Below, piece after piece: positions 36,340-45,553 of a stretch of DNA of 64,000 bases. The notes under the pieces were generated by a model. It did not search any database. It saw nothing but the letters and a program-made list of their open reading frames with translations, and was not told the DNA's origin. Source of the DNA: Bryocella elongata (GTDB lineage: Bacteria > Acidobacteriota > Terriglobia > Terriglobales > Acidobacteriaceae); the NCBI RefSeq assembly GCF_900108185.1, contig NZ_FNVA01000001.1, positions 1,302,001 through 1,366,000 on the forward strand, written 5' to 3'. Position numbers and translations under genes: made by a program. Each line of letters starts with the position of its first letter. The first letter of the stretch is position 1.

Positions 36340-36771
36340 GTGCGTTCGTTGGACTACGAGATCGTACGGTCGGAAGCGGCCACCGAAGACGACATGCGCG
36401 CCATCGTTGTACCGCTCATCGCGCACAACGAGCAAAGTGCGCCTCCACTCAACTCAGAGAACCTCGCGCTGCTGATTCGTGACGCCGAAGGCAAGACTAT
36501 CGGTGGACTCTGGGGACGCTTCGGGTACGACTGGCTCTTTGTCGATTACCTTGCCGTCCCCATGGAGCTGCGCGGTACGGGCATCGGTACGAAGCTCCTG
36601 CAACAGGCCGAGCAGCTCGCCATCGAGCGCCACTGCGTCGGCCTGTGGCTGGATACCTTCTCGTTCCAGGCCCGCCCGTTCTACGAACGGCTCGGCTACC
36701 AGGTCTTTGGCGAGCTCGAGGACTACCCTCGCGGCCACTCCCGGTACTTCCTGCAGAAGCGCTTCCGCTAG
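36340..36771 (+). CDS. GNAT family N-acetyltransferase
   Basis: A 143-residue acetyltransferase. The acetyl-CoA site is LAVPMELRGTGIGTKLLQQAE (R-x-x-G-x-G/A pattern in LRGTGIG). WLDTFSFQARPFYERLGYQVFGEL is the typical C-terminal GNAT motif. Substrate unknown. AGGAG at 36334-36338 nearly touches GTG 36340 but lies ten bases before TTG 36349, so initiation could be at either codon. It is divergent from thiE with only 28 bases between, so the two promoters must overlap the neighbouring genes or each other. Confidence 0.9.
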   Translation: MRSLDYEIVRSEAATEDDMRAIVVPLIAHNEQSAPPLNSENLALLIRDAEGKTIGGLWGRFGYDWLFVDYLAVPMELRGTGIGTKLLQQAEQLAIERHCVGLWLDTFSFQARPFYERLGYQVFGELEDYPRGHSRYFLQKRFR

Positions 36772-36779
36772 AGCTGCGG

Positions 36780-38150
36780 CTACTTCGCCGCAGCCTTGCA
36801 TTCCTTTTCCTTCTCCAGGAACCGCTCCATGAACTTCGTATCGAAGTCCCCGGCGCGGAAGCCTTCATCGGCGAAGATGCGTTGGTGCAGAGGGATCGTC
36901 GTGAAGATGCCCTCGACCACGAACTGGCTCAGCGCGCGCTGCATCTTGTTCATCGCCTCTTCGCGATTCTTGCCGTGGCAGATGAGCTTCGCGATCATCG
37001 AGTCGTAGTACTGCGGCACCACGCCTTCCTGGTACTGCGCGGTATCCACGCGCACGCCAAAGCCACCGGGCACATTGAACGCAGTGATCTTGCCCGGGCT
37101 CGGCGTGAACTTCTCCGGATGCTCGGCGTTGATGCGGCACTCGATCGCATGGCCCACAATGGCAGGCTTTTCGGGAAGGATGTCCGAGAGCTTCTCACCC
37201 GCGGCGATGCGCAGCTGCGCCTTCACCAGGTCGACGCCGGTAATCATCTCGGTGACGCAGTGCTCCACCTGGATGCGCGTGTTCATCTCGATGAAGTAGA
37301 TCTCGCCGTCCTCGTCCATCAGGAACTCGATGGTGCCGGCGTTCCAGTAGCCGATGTCCTTGAGCGACTTCTCGATGGTCTTGCCGAGCTTCTCGCGCAG
37401 CTTCGGGTTCACCTGCAGCGACGGAGCTTCTTCGATGAGCTTCTGATGACGGCGCTGGATGGAGCACTCGCGCTCACCCAGCGACATCACGTTGCCGTGC
37501 TCATCGGCCAGCACCTGGAACTCGATGTGGCGGGGCCGCTCGATGAACTTCTCCATGTAGAGCTCGCCGTTGGAGAAGGCGTTGAGTGCTTCGGTCGAGG
37601 CCTGCGCAAACATCGCGGGCAGCTCCTCGGCCGTCCGCACGATGCGCATGCCGCGACCACCGCCGCCCGCGACTGCCTTCAGGATCACCGGGTACTTGAT
37701 CTTCTTCGCGGTCTCGAGCGCTTCATCCGTATCCTTGAGGACGCCGTCGGAGCCCGGCAGGATGGGCACGCCCGCGTCCTTCATGGTCTGGCGCGCGGTG
37801 GACTTCTCGCCCATCATGCGCGTGACCTCAGGGCGCGGCCCGATGAACTTGATGTTCGACGCCCGACACACCTCGGCGAAGTTGGCATTCTCCGAGAGCA
37901 GCCCATAGCCCGGATGCACGGCATCGGCTCCTGCAATCTCCGCCGCCGAGATCACGGCGGGGATGTTGAGGTACGAGTCCGACGACTTCGGCGGCCCGAT
38001 GCAGATGGCCTCGTCCGCGAACTTGACGTGCAGGCTGTTGCGGTCGGCCTCCGAATACACGGCGACCGTGCGGATGCCCATCTCCTTGCACGCATTGATG
38101 ACGCGGAGTGCAATCTCTCCGCGATTTGCGATCAATACCTTACGAAACAT
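36780..38150 (-). CDS. accC: Acetyl-CoA carboxylase biotin carboxylase subunit
   Basis: A 456-residue biotin carboxylase. It carboxylates the biotin of AccB using ATP and bicarbonate, the first step of fatty-acid synthesis. ATP-grasp motifs are present: [28 protein letters not shown], and [22 protein letters not shown], with the catalytic Glu and Arg in the last. The N-terminal pre-ATP-grasp domain begins [14 protein letters not shown]. Length is standard. The start overlaps the last codons of a small membrane protein gene by 11 bases, so the two are translationally coupled. Together with accB and the M24 peptidase upstream it forms a minus-strand operon. Confidence 0.97.
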   Translation of the reverse strand: MFRKVLIANRGEIALRVINACKEMGIRTVAVYSEADRNSLHVKFADEAICIGPPKSSDSYLNIPAVISAAEIAGADAVHPGYGLLSENANFAEVCRASNIKFIGPRPEVTRMMGEKSTARQTMKDAGVPILPGSDGVLKDTDEALETAKKIKYPVILKAVAGGGGRGMRIVRTAEELPAMFAQASTEALNAFSNGELYMEKFIERPRHIEFQVLADEHGNVMSLGERECSIQRRHQKLIEEAPSLQVNPKLREKLGKTIEKSLKDIGYWNAGTIEFLMDEDGEIYFIEMNTRIQVEHCVTEMITGVDLVKAQLRIAAGEKLSDILPEKPAIVGHAIECRINAEHPEKFTPSPGKITAFNVPGGFGVRVDTAQYQEGVVPQYYDSMIAKLICHGKNREEAMNKMQRALSQFVVEGIFTTIPLHQRIFADEGFRAGDFDTKFMERFLEKEKECKAAAK

Positions 38151-38349
38151 TTCCTACCTTTACCTTTGGCCGCCGCTCGAACCAAAGCATGAACGGCACG
38201 GCTATCAATGCGGTAACCCATGACAATGTAGCGAACGACTCCAACGCCATAACCCCGAGTGTTCCGCCGGGATAAGGAGCCTCGCGAAGGCGCTTCGCCC
38301 ACGCCTCCATCGATTCGCTGTCCGCGCTACGAGTAACGTCTTGCGCCAT
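38140..38349 (-). CDS. Small membrane protein between accB and accC
   Basis: A 69-residue protein with one or two hydrophobic stretches ([26 protein letters not shown]) and a basic C-terminus ([13 protein letters not shown]). I know no named family. Its coding region fills the gap between accB and accC and its 3' end overlaps the accC start by 11 bases, which favours a real gene in the operon. The ribosome-binding site is weak (GGTGA). It could help place the biotin carboxylase near the membrane, but that is only a guess. Confidence 0.6.
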   Translation of the reverse strand: MAQDVTRSADSESMEAWAKRLREAPYPGGTLGVMALESFATLSWVTALIAVPFMLWFERRPKVKVGNVS

Positions 38350-38401
38350 CGAGTCACCAGAAGAACTCTGAGCCCTGGGCCCTAAACCCTTGGCCCGCTT
38401 A

Positions 38402-38941
38402 CTACTTCACCGCGAACAGCGGCTGCCCATACTCCACCGGCTGGCCGTCCTTGACGAAGATCTTCACGACCTCACCTGCCGCGTCGCTCTCGATCTCGTT
38501 CATCAGCTTCATGGCCTCGACGATGCAGAGGACCTTGCCCACCGACACCTGGTCTCCCACCTTGGTGAAGGGATCGGCTCCCGGCGAAGCTGCCGAGTAG
38601 AAGGTGCCCACGATCGGGGACTTCACGATGTGTGCTCCATCCTCCGGAGCCGCGGCTGCAGCCGCCGGAGCATGATGCGCCGCTGCCGGAGCGTGCGTGA
38701 TGTTCGCCGCCATCGTGGCCCCGCCGGTCGACGCCATGGGCACATGGGCCGGGGCCGCGTGCGATGCGAACAGGCCGGCCAGCGCCGACGGATCGATGCC
38801 CGCGGATGGATGCACAATCGCATTTGCGAACTTCAGCGAGACCTTCAGATCGTCCCGCTCCATCTCAAACTCAGCGATGTCGTTGGCCTTCAAGAACTCG
38901 ACCAGCTCGCGCAATTCCTTCAAATCTTCACCAGACGCCAT
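38402..38941 (-). CDS. accB: Acetyl-CoA carboxylase biotin carboxyl carrier protein
   Basis: A 179-residue BCCP. The N-terminal domain (LKELRELVEFLKANDIAEFE) is followed by an Ala/Pro/His-rich flexible linker and a C-terminal lipoyl/biotinyl domain (about 105-179). The biotinylated lysine is in VEAMKLMNEIE, and SPIVGTFYSAASP is the thumb region. The start is ATG 38941 with AGAGGA six bases upstream; ATG 38956 adds five residues. It carries carboxybiotin between AccC and the carboxyltransferase. It lies between the peptidase gene and the small membrane protein gene. Confidence 0.96.
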   Translation of the reverse strand: MASGEDLKELRELVEFLKANDIAEFEMERDDLKVSLKFANAIVHPSAGIDPSALAGLFASHAAPAHVPMASTGGATMAANITHAPAAAHHAPAAAAAAPEDGAHIVKSPIVGTFYSAASPGADPFTKVGDQVSVGKVLCIVEAMKLMNEIESDAAGEVVKIFVKDGQPVEYGQPLFAVK

Positions 38942-39016
38942 GTAGTTCCTCTTCACACTTTCCGGGATCCTGCGGTCTCCTGATCACTCTCACCGCACTC
39001 AATCCCAATTCCTGCT

Positions 39017-40135
39017 CTACAGCTCGATCCACGCCTTCGGGCTCGCTTCCGTGAGCACCTCGTGGCCGGACTCTGTCACCAGCACCATATCTTCGATGCG
39101 GACGCCGAACTCCCCCGCCAGGTACGCTCCGGGCTCGATGGTGATGACCATCCCCGGCTGGAGCTCCTGCTTCTGCCCCGTTGCGATGCGTGGTCCTTCG
39201 TGGATCTCCAGCCCCACACCGTGACCGGTGGAGTGGCTGAAGGCCTTCGCCAGTTTCGCCCGGCGCAGTACCTCCCGGGCAGCCTCATCGACCTCACCAC
39301 AGGTGACGCCGGGCCTCACCGCCCGGACCGCAGCCTGTTGAGCTTCCAGCACCGAATGATACACGTCCCGCTCCCGCTGACTCGCCTTGCCGAGGTGCAC
39401 GGTGCGCGTCATGTCAGAGCAATACCCGCCCAGGATGACCCCAAAGTCGAGTGTCACGAAGCCGCGCTTCGGCAGCTTGTCGACCCCGGCACGATGGTGC
39501 GGACGCGACGAACGCGGCCCTGACGCCACGATCGTCTCAAAGCTCATCGCCTCCGCGCCGCTGCGGCGCGCCTCCACCTCGAGAGCCAGCGCGATCTCGG
39601 CCTCGGGCACGCCCGGAACGATCTGCGGCAGGATCGAGTCAAAGAGCCTGCAGCCCAGAGCGGCAGCCTTGCGCATGCGGACGATCTCCGGTGCGTCCTT
39701 CACCTCGCGCAGCCTGGCGACCAGCCCCGGCTGGGCTGCGAAGAAGCTGCGCCGTATGTTTCCGGGAACAGCCAGCTTCATCGCTTCCAGCTGCGCGACC
39801 GTGGTCTGCGCAGAGTCGTATGCCGCCTTGGTGACGCCCTGCAGGCTGAGCCACGCCGCGGCCAGCGTGGCGGGAGCCTTACGCTCGATGACGATCTTCA
39901 GCCCCGGAGCTTCAACCTTGGCCTGCTCCGTGTACCGGCCGTCGGTAAGCAGCACGGCACGGGGTGCGGAACGGCTGCCCCGCTTCAACGGTGCTGGAGC
40001 GATGGCCACGGCTCCGCTGGAGCCCGTAAATCCCGTCAGCCAGCGAACGTCCGGGGCGTGGCTGGCGAGAACTCCGCCCGCGCCCGCAGCGAGTGCGGAC
40101 TCAAGCGCCTGACGTCGTCTGTCAACCTCGTGCAT
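39017..40135 (-). CDS. pepQ: M24 family Xaa-Pro peptidase
   Basis: A 372-residue metallopeptidase of the creatinase/aminopeptidase P fold. The N-terminal creatinase domain ([16 protein letters not shown]) precedes the catalytic domain. Two-metal ligands are visible: Asp in FVTLDFGV, Asp in [10 protein letters not shown], His in [14 protein letters not shown], Glu in [10 protein letters not shown], and Glu in VRIEDMVLV. It probably removes residues from Xaa-Pro peptides in the cytoplasm. The order peptidase-accB-accC is seen in many bacteria (often with efp between; no efp is present here). The symbol is tentative: pepP and pepQ cannot be told apart safely. Confidence 0.9.
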   Translation of the reverse strand: MHEVDRRRQALESALAAGAGGVLASHAPDVRWLTGFTGSSGAVAIAPAPLKRGSRSAPRAVLLTDGRYTEQAKVEAPGLKIVIERKAPATLAAAWLSLQGVTKAAYDSAQTTVAQLEAMKLAVPGNIRRSFFAAQPGLVARLREVKDAPEIVRMRKAAALGCRLFDSILPQIVPGVPEAEIALALEVEARRSGAEAMSFETIVASGPRSSRPHHRAGVDKLPKRGFVTLDFGVILGGYCSDMTRTVHLGKASQRERDVYHSVLEAQQAAVRAVRPGVTCGEVDEAAREVLRRAKLAKAFSHSTGHGVGLEIHEGPRIATGQKQELQPGMVITIEPGAYLAGEFGVRIEDMVLVTESGHEVLTEASPKAWIEL

Positions 40136-40237
40136 CCCTTCATTTTACCTTCGTTCAGGCTCTTTCGAGAGCCTCTTGTACGGCTGTGGCACATGGCCGC
40201 CACTGCGCCGCAAGGGGCCGTCCCGGTATGATGTCTT

Positions 40238-41164
40238 ATGCCCGATCGTTTTGACCCGGGGGCGCAGTTGCGTTTCTCTCCAATGACCCGCCGCGCCTTC
40301 CTGATCGGAGGTTCGGCCCTCGGTGCATCGCTGGCCCTGTACGGCGGAACCTGGGCGCGCCACGATCTCCAGGTCACGCACCGGCAGGTCGCGATCCAGG
40401 ACCTCCCGGATGCTTTTGTGGGCTTCCGGCTGGTCCAGCTCTCCGATATCCACCTCGTCGAGTACACCGAACCATGGTTCCTGGTCGACGCCGTGAAGCG
40501 GATCAACGAGCTGAATCCGGACCTCGTGCTCCTCACCGGAGACTTCGTCAGCCGCGGCCCCCTCTCGGACCCTACCGCGTGGCATGCCGCCGGTGTGGCT
40601 GCCGAGATCCTCAGCACCCTAAAAGCGCCGCAACGCTTCGGCGTCCTGGGCAATCACGACGTCGGCGTGGGCTCGCAGCATGTCATCGCGCCCCTGGAAG
40701 CCCACGGGACTCCCATGCTGGTCGACAGCTACGTCGCCCTGGAGCGCGGGCACGATCGCATCTGGCTCTGTGGCACGGACGATGCCGGAATGCGCACCCC
40801 GGACCTGAACCTGGCTGTCCCCAAGCTGCCCGATGTCCCGGTAATCCTGATGGTCCACGAGCCGGACTACGTGGACACAGTCGTGCAGCATCCCCGCTTC
40901 CCGATGATCGACCTGATGCTCTCCGGCCACACCCACGGGGGCCAGGTTCGGCTCCCCTTTGCAGGGCCGATGGTGTTACCCCCCATGGGCCGGAAGTATG
41001 TCGAAGGAGCCTTCCAGTTCGGGCACATGCAGTTGTACGTCAACCGGGGTCTCGGAACCGTGGGCCTGCCGATGCGCCTCAACTGCCCGCCGGAGATCAC
41101 CCACATCACGCTGACGCGCGGCACGCCGGGAGCTTCTGGCGAAGATTTGACCGAGAAGACTTAG
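40238..41164 (+). CDS. Metallophosphoesterase, exported or membrane-tethered
   Basis: A 308-residue calcineurin-like phosphoesterase. The metal-binding motifs are LVQLSDIHLVE (D-x-H), LVLLTGDFVSRG (GD), VLGNHDVGVG (GNHD), ILMVHEPDY (H) and LMLSGHTHGGQV (GHxH). Near the N-terminus MTRRAFLIGGSALGAS is a twin-arginine-like signal, so it may be exported by Tat or anchored in the membrane. It resembles the YkuE/LpxG-type group, but the substrate cannot be assigned. Internal ATG 40283 would put the RR motif at the very start. Its stop overlaps the convergent excisionase-type gene by four bases. Confidence 0.9.
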   Translation: MPDRFDPGAQLRFSPMTRRAFLIGGSALGASLALYGGTWARHDLQVTHRQVAIQDLPDAFVGFRLVQLSDIHLVEYTEPWFLVDAVKRINELNPDLVLLTGDFVSRGPLSDPTAWHAAGVAAEILSTLKAPQRFGVLGNHDVGVGSQHVIAPLEAHGTPMLVDSYVALERGHDRIWLCGTDDAGMRTPDLNLAVPKLPDVPVILMVHEPDYVDTVVQHPRFPMIDLMLSGHTHGGQVRLPFAGPMVLPPMGRKYVEGAFQFGHMQLYVNRGLGTVGLPMRLNCPPEITHITLTRGTPGASGEDLTEKT

Positions 41165-41424
41165 CGAACCGCGCGCACCGGCTTCTTCTTCGCCGGATCG
41201 ACCATCTCGATCGGTGCAGCCGAGGTCACTCCGCTCTGGCGATCCATCCAGTCGTCCAGCAGGCTCTTGCGGAAGCGCCAGCGATTGCCGAGCTTGAAGG
41301 CCGGCACGAAGTTCTCTGAAGCATAGCGGTACAAGGTGTCGCCGCTGATGCCGAGGTAGTCGGCAGCCTGGCGGATATCCATGACCTCGCGGACAGCAGT
41401 GGGGTTCGAAGCGGCATTCGGCAT
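41161..41424 (-). CDS. Excisionase-family helix-turn-helix DNA-binding protein
   Basis: An 87-residue protein with a MerR/excisionase-type winged HTH: VMDIRQAADYLGISGDTLYRYA, then FVPAFKLGNRWRFRKSLLDDWM. This is the HTH_17/excisionase-like domain. In phage such proteins direct excision, but the same domain occurs in many stand-alone regulators. No integrase, attachment site or phage gene is near, so it is probably a chromosomal regulator of unknown target. ATG 41424 is chosen with GGAG nine bases upstream; the frame from 41505 has no domain support. Confidence 0.85.
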   Translation of the reverse strand: MPNAASNPTAVREVMDIRQAADYLGISGDTLYRYASENFVPAFKLGNRWRFRKSLLDDWMDRQSGVTSAAPIEMVDPAKKKPVRAVR

Positions 41425-41613
41425 GGGGTCGTCTCCAGTTCGGGGGAATCTTCCGGGATTCCCCGGTGCGTTTCCTGTTGTACCGGCTTTTCCACAGGCG
41501 GGCAAGTGGATTCCTCACCCAACTTTCCATCGCACCTCGGCCTCTATTGCCGAATTGGTAAACCCTTCAGCCCCAGCTATTTGACCCAAGCCCGCGAAGG
41601 CACCCCCGCGGCC

Positions 41614-42687
41614 CTACTCCCAACGCTCCCACCAGCGGGTAATCAGCGGCTGGCCTGCCACGATCTCCGTCGGCTGGCCAGGCTCCGGCAGCCACAGCGG
41701 CAGGTCCCGCTCCCCTGCGATCTCCAGCATGCGCTCCACAGGCTGTTTCCAGGCGTGCAGCGCCAGGTTGAACAAGCCCCAGTGGATCGGCATGAACAGC
41801 CCCGCGCCCCCTCCACCGCCGCCCTTAGCCGCGAGCGCAGCGGCCATCTCCGTGTAGGCGCGCGTAGCGTTGTCGGGGCCGAGGTGGATGTTCTCCCAGA
41901 GCGGGTTGGAGGCCCCGATCTCCAGCATCACCAGGTCCAGCCGGTCGTATTGCGCCGCAATCTCCGCAAACCCGGGCCAGTAGCCCGAGTCCGCGCCAAA
42001 GTACACGCGATGCTCCGGGCCTTCGAGCACAAACGAGCTCCACAGCGTCGTGAAGCGGTCGCTTAGCCCGCGGCCGGAGAAGTGGCGTGAGGGCCACGCG
42101 GTGATGCGGAGAGCCGTGCCGCCGCCGGCTGCGGGGATCTCGGTGCTCTGGGTCCAATCCAGTTCGGTGATCCGCGAGGAATCGACGCCGAAGCGGCGCA
42201 GACGCTCCCCCACGCCCAGCGACGTCACCCACCGCGCCCGGGCCGTGTTGGGCAGTTTGGCCAGCTTCGCGTGCGTGTGGCTGCCCAGGTGGTCGTAGTG
42301 ATCGTGCGAGACAAGCACGACGTCCAGCGGCGGCAGGTCCTCCAGCGCAATCGTCGGGGCAAAGAAACGCTTGGGGCCGAAGGACTGCGTCGGCGCCGCC
42401 CGATCCTCCCAAACGGGATCGATCAGCACGCGGAAGCCGTCGATTTCGATCAGCTGGCAGGAGTGCCCAAACCACGTCACCCGAAGACCGCTCGCGGGAG
42501 CCGTCGCATAGACCTCAGCCGGTGTGGGGAACGGCCCGAGAGGCCCTTTCGGCTCGCGATAGGCCTTGCCGCGGTTGAACAGGAACTCCGGCAGCACCTT
42601 CCACATGGTGCTGAAGCCGCCAATCGCGGTGGGTACGGGGTTCTGGAAGAGGCCTTTTTCTTTCCTGGCTCGCGCAAGCATCGTCAT
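41614..42687 (-). CDS. NAPE-PLD-like MBL-fold metallo-hydrolase
   Basis: A 357-residue metallo-beta-lactamase-fold hydrolase of the NAPE-phospholipase D/UlaG-like group. The metal site starts with VLVSHDHYDHLG (HxHxDH). VTWFGHSCQLIEIDGFRVLIDPVW is the N-terminal beta segment, AWPSRHFSGRG supplies another His, VYFGADSGYW the bridging Asp, and LFMPIHWGLFNLALH the last His. The N-terminal FQNPVPT tract is typical of bacterial NAPE-PLD relatives. ATG 42687 was chosen because the next upstream codons run into the divergent BLUF-like gene. It may hydrolyse N-acyl phospholipids or phosphate esters; substrate unproven. Confidence 0.88.
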   Translation of the reverse strand: MTMLARARKEKGLFQNPVPTAIGGFSTMWKVLPEFLFNRGKAYREPKGPLGPFPTPAEVYATAPASGLRVTWFGHSCQLIEIDGFRVLIDPVWEDRAAPTQSFGPKRFFAPTIALEDLPPLDVVLVSHDHYDHLGSHTHAKLAKLPNTARARWVTSLGVGERLRRFGVDSSRITELDWTQSTEIPAAGGGTALRITAWPSRHFSGRGLSDRFTTLWSSFVLEGPEHRVYFGADSGYWPGFAEIAAQYDRLDLVMLEIGASNPLWENIHLGPDNATRAYTEMAAALAAKGGGGGGAGLFMPIHWGLFNLALHAWKQPVERMLEIAGERDLPLWLPEPGQPTEIVAGQPLITRWWERWE

Positions 42688-42821
42688 GGATGGAAATTGG
42701 ATGCTCGACAACGCTCGTCGTAGCAGTAAGTTCATTGTGGGACAGCAGGATGCGCCCAGCTGTGCAAAAGTCGTCCTCCGCCAGACAACGGAAGACGATA
42801 GCCTGCCGATAGTCCTCACCC

Positions 42822-43316
42822 ATGAAGCAGGTCCTCTTTCTTTCGCGAATCGCCGCTGAATCGACACTCCAGACTCCCGGAGTTCAGGTTTCCGGCACCC
42901 AGGAACCCTCTGAGTTGCTGTTGAAGTTCCAGGCTGCCCGCAGCCGGCACTCGGCCTGCGGCGTCTCCAGCGTCATGGTGCGCCAGGGCGATCACCTGCT
43001 CGGGGTGCTTGAGGGCGGACTAGCCTACGTCGACCGCGTGATGGCCGCACTCGCCAAAGATGGCCTGCTGAATGAGCTCCATGTACTCGCCGACAAGCCG
43101 ATTCTGTGCCGCGAATACTCCGAGGTGGCCCTCAGCCTCATCGAGGTGCAGACGCTCTGTCCTGCACCGTCGTGGGCCTCAAAGGACCTGAGCACCATCG
43201 ATCTCCGCAGCGCAAAACGAATCCTGAAGAGCCTGAGAGCCTTCCACGGTCTGCACGCCGCTCCGGTCCGAGAGTCCCATCTCCGGTCCGTGCAGGTCGG
43301 CCCCCTCAGGGCGTAG
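42822..43316 (+). CDS. BLUF-like protein with altered flavin-site residues
   Basis: A 164-residue protein whose first 100 residues follow the BLUF pattern: VLFLSRIAAES, then CGVSSVMVRQGDHLLGVLEGG, then LHVLADKPILCREYSEV. BLUF domains sense blue light through FAD. However, the photoactive Tyr seems to be Phe6 (FLS instead of YVS), the conserved Gln seems to be Gly61 (LLGVLEG instead of LLQVLEG), and the GITG motif reads GVSS. It therefore probably does not do classical BLUF photochemistry. A 60-residue C-terminal tail has no known domain. Assignment rests on reading, not on a profile search. It is convergent with the acyl-CoA ligase. Confidence 0.6.
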   Translation: MKQVLFLSRIAAESTLQTPGVQVSGTQEPSELLLKFQAARSRHSACGVSSVMVRQGDHLLGVLEGGLAYVDRVMAALAKDGLLNELHVLADKPILCREYSEVALSLIEVQTLCPAPSWASKDLSTIDLRSAKRILKSLRAFHGLHAAPVRESHLRSVQVGPLRA

Positions 43317-43371
43317 TAGCGAATAGCGAATCACCGGAGGCGACTCCAGCGCTTACGAGACAGGAAGCCGA

Positions 43372-43413
43372 AGTAGAAAGGGGAACAGCTCGTGGCTGTT
43401 CCCCTTTTCTACT
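43372..43413. terminator. Strong bidirectional terminator
   Basis: AGTAGAAA-GGGGAACAGC at 43372-43389 pairs with GCTGTTCCCCTTTTCTACT at 43395-43413, a stem of about 18 bp with one bulge and a 5-base loop. A-rich and T-rich flanks on both sides allow termination of both convergent genes. Confidence 0.88.
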
Positions 43414-43437
43414 GGTCTTTAACGACTCCCAATTCGC

Positions 43438-45195
43438 TTACTCCTTGTACATCCCATCGATCTGCGCCTTGTACTTCTCGTAGATCACACGGCGCTTCAG
43501 CTTCATGCTGGGGGTCAGTTCACCCTCCTCGATGCTCCACTCGTCGGGCACGACCGTCACCATCTTGATCGACTCGAAGTGCGCGAGGCTGCCGTTCACC
43601 TTGCCGACCAGCTCCTTGTACATCTTCTGCACCTTCACGTCCCTGGCCAGGGCAGCTCGGTCTGTGGCAGCGACGCCATTCTCCTTCGCCCACTTCTCCA
43701 GCATCTCGAAGTTGGGCGAGATCAGCACGCTGACGAACTTCTTCATGTCGCCGATCAGCGCGGCCTGACCGATGATGCTGTTGGCCTTCAGCTTGTTTTC
43801 GATGGGCTGCGGCGCGATGAACTTGCCGCCCGAGGTCTTCAGCAGCTCCTTCTTGCGATCCGTGATCGAAAGGAAGCCGTCCTCGATCTTGCCGATGTCG
43901 CCGGTCTTGAACCAGCCATCTTCGGTGAACTCCTTCTTCGTCGCTTCCTCGTTGTTCCAGTAGCCGATGAAGACCGAGGGCCCCTTTACCTCCAGCTCAC
44001 CATCGGAGGCGATGCGGGCTTCCATGTTGGGGATCACCTGGCCGACCGTGCCCGGCCGGTACGCCGCGAAGGTGTTGCGGGAGATCACCGGAGAGGTCTC
44101 GGTCATGCCGTACCCCTCGAAGATGCGAATACCCATGTCGAGGAACCACTCGGTGGTATCGATGCCCAGCGGAGCTCCGCCGGCCACGTACAGCCGTGCC
44201 CGATCGCCGAACGCCGCGCGCACCTTCGAGAACACGAGTTTGTCCGCCAGCCGGTAGCCCAGAGCGGTCGGCATGATGCCCTTCATGACCTCGGCACGAT
44301 GTGCCTTGCCCTGCCCCAGCGCCCAGTTCAGGATCGTCTTCTTGAAGCCATGGGATTTGTGCTCGATCGCAGCGCGCAGTTTCTCATAGACACGCGGCAC
44401 AGCCAGGAAGACCTCGGGTTTGATCGACTGCATCGCCGCGGGCAGGCCGTTGAAGCTGGGCAGATACGCCAGCACGCCGCCCAGGCCGTAGAGGGCGTAG
44501 TCGAGGTGGCGCGCCGTGACGTGGCTCAAGGGAAGGAACGAGATTGAAAGGTCGCCCTTGCGGATATCGAGGTTGTCGGTCGAGTGGCGCATGTTGGCTG
44601 CCATGTTGCCATGGGTCAGCATCACGCCCTTGGGTTCGCCCGTCGTGCCGGAGGTGTAGATGATCGAGGCCAGATCCTCGGGCTTGACCGAGGCCAGCAT
44701 CGCATCAAAGGCCGCGTCGCGCTCTTCGAGGCCCGGAGCGCCCTCCAGCAGCTTCGTGAGGCTTTCGGCTCCCGCAAACTCACCCGGATCGAAGACGACG
44801 ACGCGCTCAAGCGAAGGAATCTCGCCTGCCGCCACGATCTTTTCGTACTGGTCCTTCGACGAAACGAAGATAGCCCTGGCGCCGGAGTTCTTCAGCATGA
44901 AAGCGATCTGATCGGGCGTCAGCGTCTGGTAGAGCGGCACATCGACCGCGCCCATGGAGAGGACCGCAAAGTCCACAACCGCCCACTCCCAGCGGTTCTC
45001 GCTGATCAGCGCGACGCGGTCCCCATGCTGGATTCCCCAGCCTTGCAGCACCTGCGCGAGCGCACGAACCCGCCCGTACATCGTCTTCGCAGAGATGTCC
45101 TTCCAACCGCTCCCATCCTGAACCTTGGCAGCGGTTCCCTCACCCCGGGCAGCGATAAGTGCAAAGACGTCATTGATGGTGTTTAGCTCAAGCAC
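43438..45195 (-). CDS. Long-chain fatty-acid-CoA ligase
   Basis: A 585-residue AMP-forming acyl-CoA synthetase. The P-loop is SIIYTSGTTGEPKGVMLTHGN. Motif A5 is IFEGYGMTETSPVIS, followed by GWFKTGDIGKIEDG (A7/A8) and the C-terminal KKELLKTSGGKFIAPQPIEN region containing the catalytic lysine environment. The long form and LPLSHVTARHLDYAL loop fit the FAA1/FadD15 type that activates long-chain fatty acids. The start is GTG 45195 with AAGGAAG six bases upstream. It is convergent with the BLUF-like gene and alone in its unit. Confidence 0.92.
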   Translation of the reverse strand: MLELNTINDVFALIAARGEGTAAKVQDGSGWKDISAKTMYGRVRALAQVLQGWGIQHGDRVALISENRWEWAVVDFAVLSMGAVDVPLYQTLTPDQIAFMLKNSGARAIFVSSKDQYEKIVAAGEIPSLERVVVFDPGEFAGAESLTKLLEGAPGLEERDAAFDAMLASVKPEDLASIIYTSGTTGEPKGVMLTHGNMAANMRHSTDNLDIRKGDLSISFLPLSHVTARHLDYALYGLGGVLAYLPSFNGLPAAMQSIKPEVFLAVPRVYEKLRAAIEHKSHGFKKTILNWALGQGKAHRAEVMKGIMPTALGYRLADKLVFSKVRAAFGDRARLYVAGGAPLGIDTTEWFLDMGIRIFEGYGMTETSPVISRNTFAAYRPGTVGQVIPNMEARIASDGELEVKGPSVFIGYWNNEEATKKEFTEDGWFKTGDIGKIEDGFLSITDRKKELLKTSGGKFIAPQPIENKLKANSIIGQAALIGDMKKFVSVLISPNFEMLEKWAKENGVAATDRAALARDVKVQKMYKELVGKVNGSLAHFESIKMVTVVPDEWSIEEGELTPSMKLKRRVIYEKYKAQIDGMYKE

Positions 45196-45553
45196 GACAA
45201 ACTTCCTTTCCGGTTGAAGCCGCAGGCAGTTACGAACCGCCCGATCTGTGACCGTCTCATGCTACTCGCAGAGATGTTCCAAGTTCGATGCCATCGGCCG
45301 GGGGAGGATGCCGCTACGACGTCCAAAAGACATTTGGCCGCATGAAACCTCCCCCGCGCCCCATGGATCAGCCTGGAACAGCACCACGCTGGATTGAAGG
45401 TATCGGTCTGCGTCGCTCTGCAGGAGGGCACACCACACAGTTCCTGAAGTGCACCATATGGTCGCAGCGGAATGAGGGAAGCTGCGCGCGATCAAGCCGC
45501 AGCTCTCGAATCTCGAAGGCTCGAACGCACGAGCGCAGGTGTGTGGATCCTGC
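45196..45553. other. Intergenic region upstream of the acyl-CoA ligase
   Basis: About 360 bases between two minus-strand genes. I see no convincing gene, hairpin or promoter box by eye. It should hold the ligase promoter and the 3' untranslated end of the VWFA unit. Confidence 0.6.

Noticed and set aside
36645..38192. 515-codon plus-strand frame opposite accC
   Set aside because: It is the antisense shadow of accC in G+C-rich DNA; no domain is recognisable.
41161..41424. Excisionase-like protein as a sign of a prophage or integrative element
   Set aside because: No integrase, attachment-site repeats or phage genes nearby; the HTH domain also occurs in ordinary regulators.
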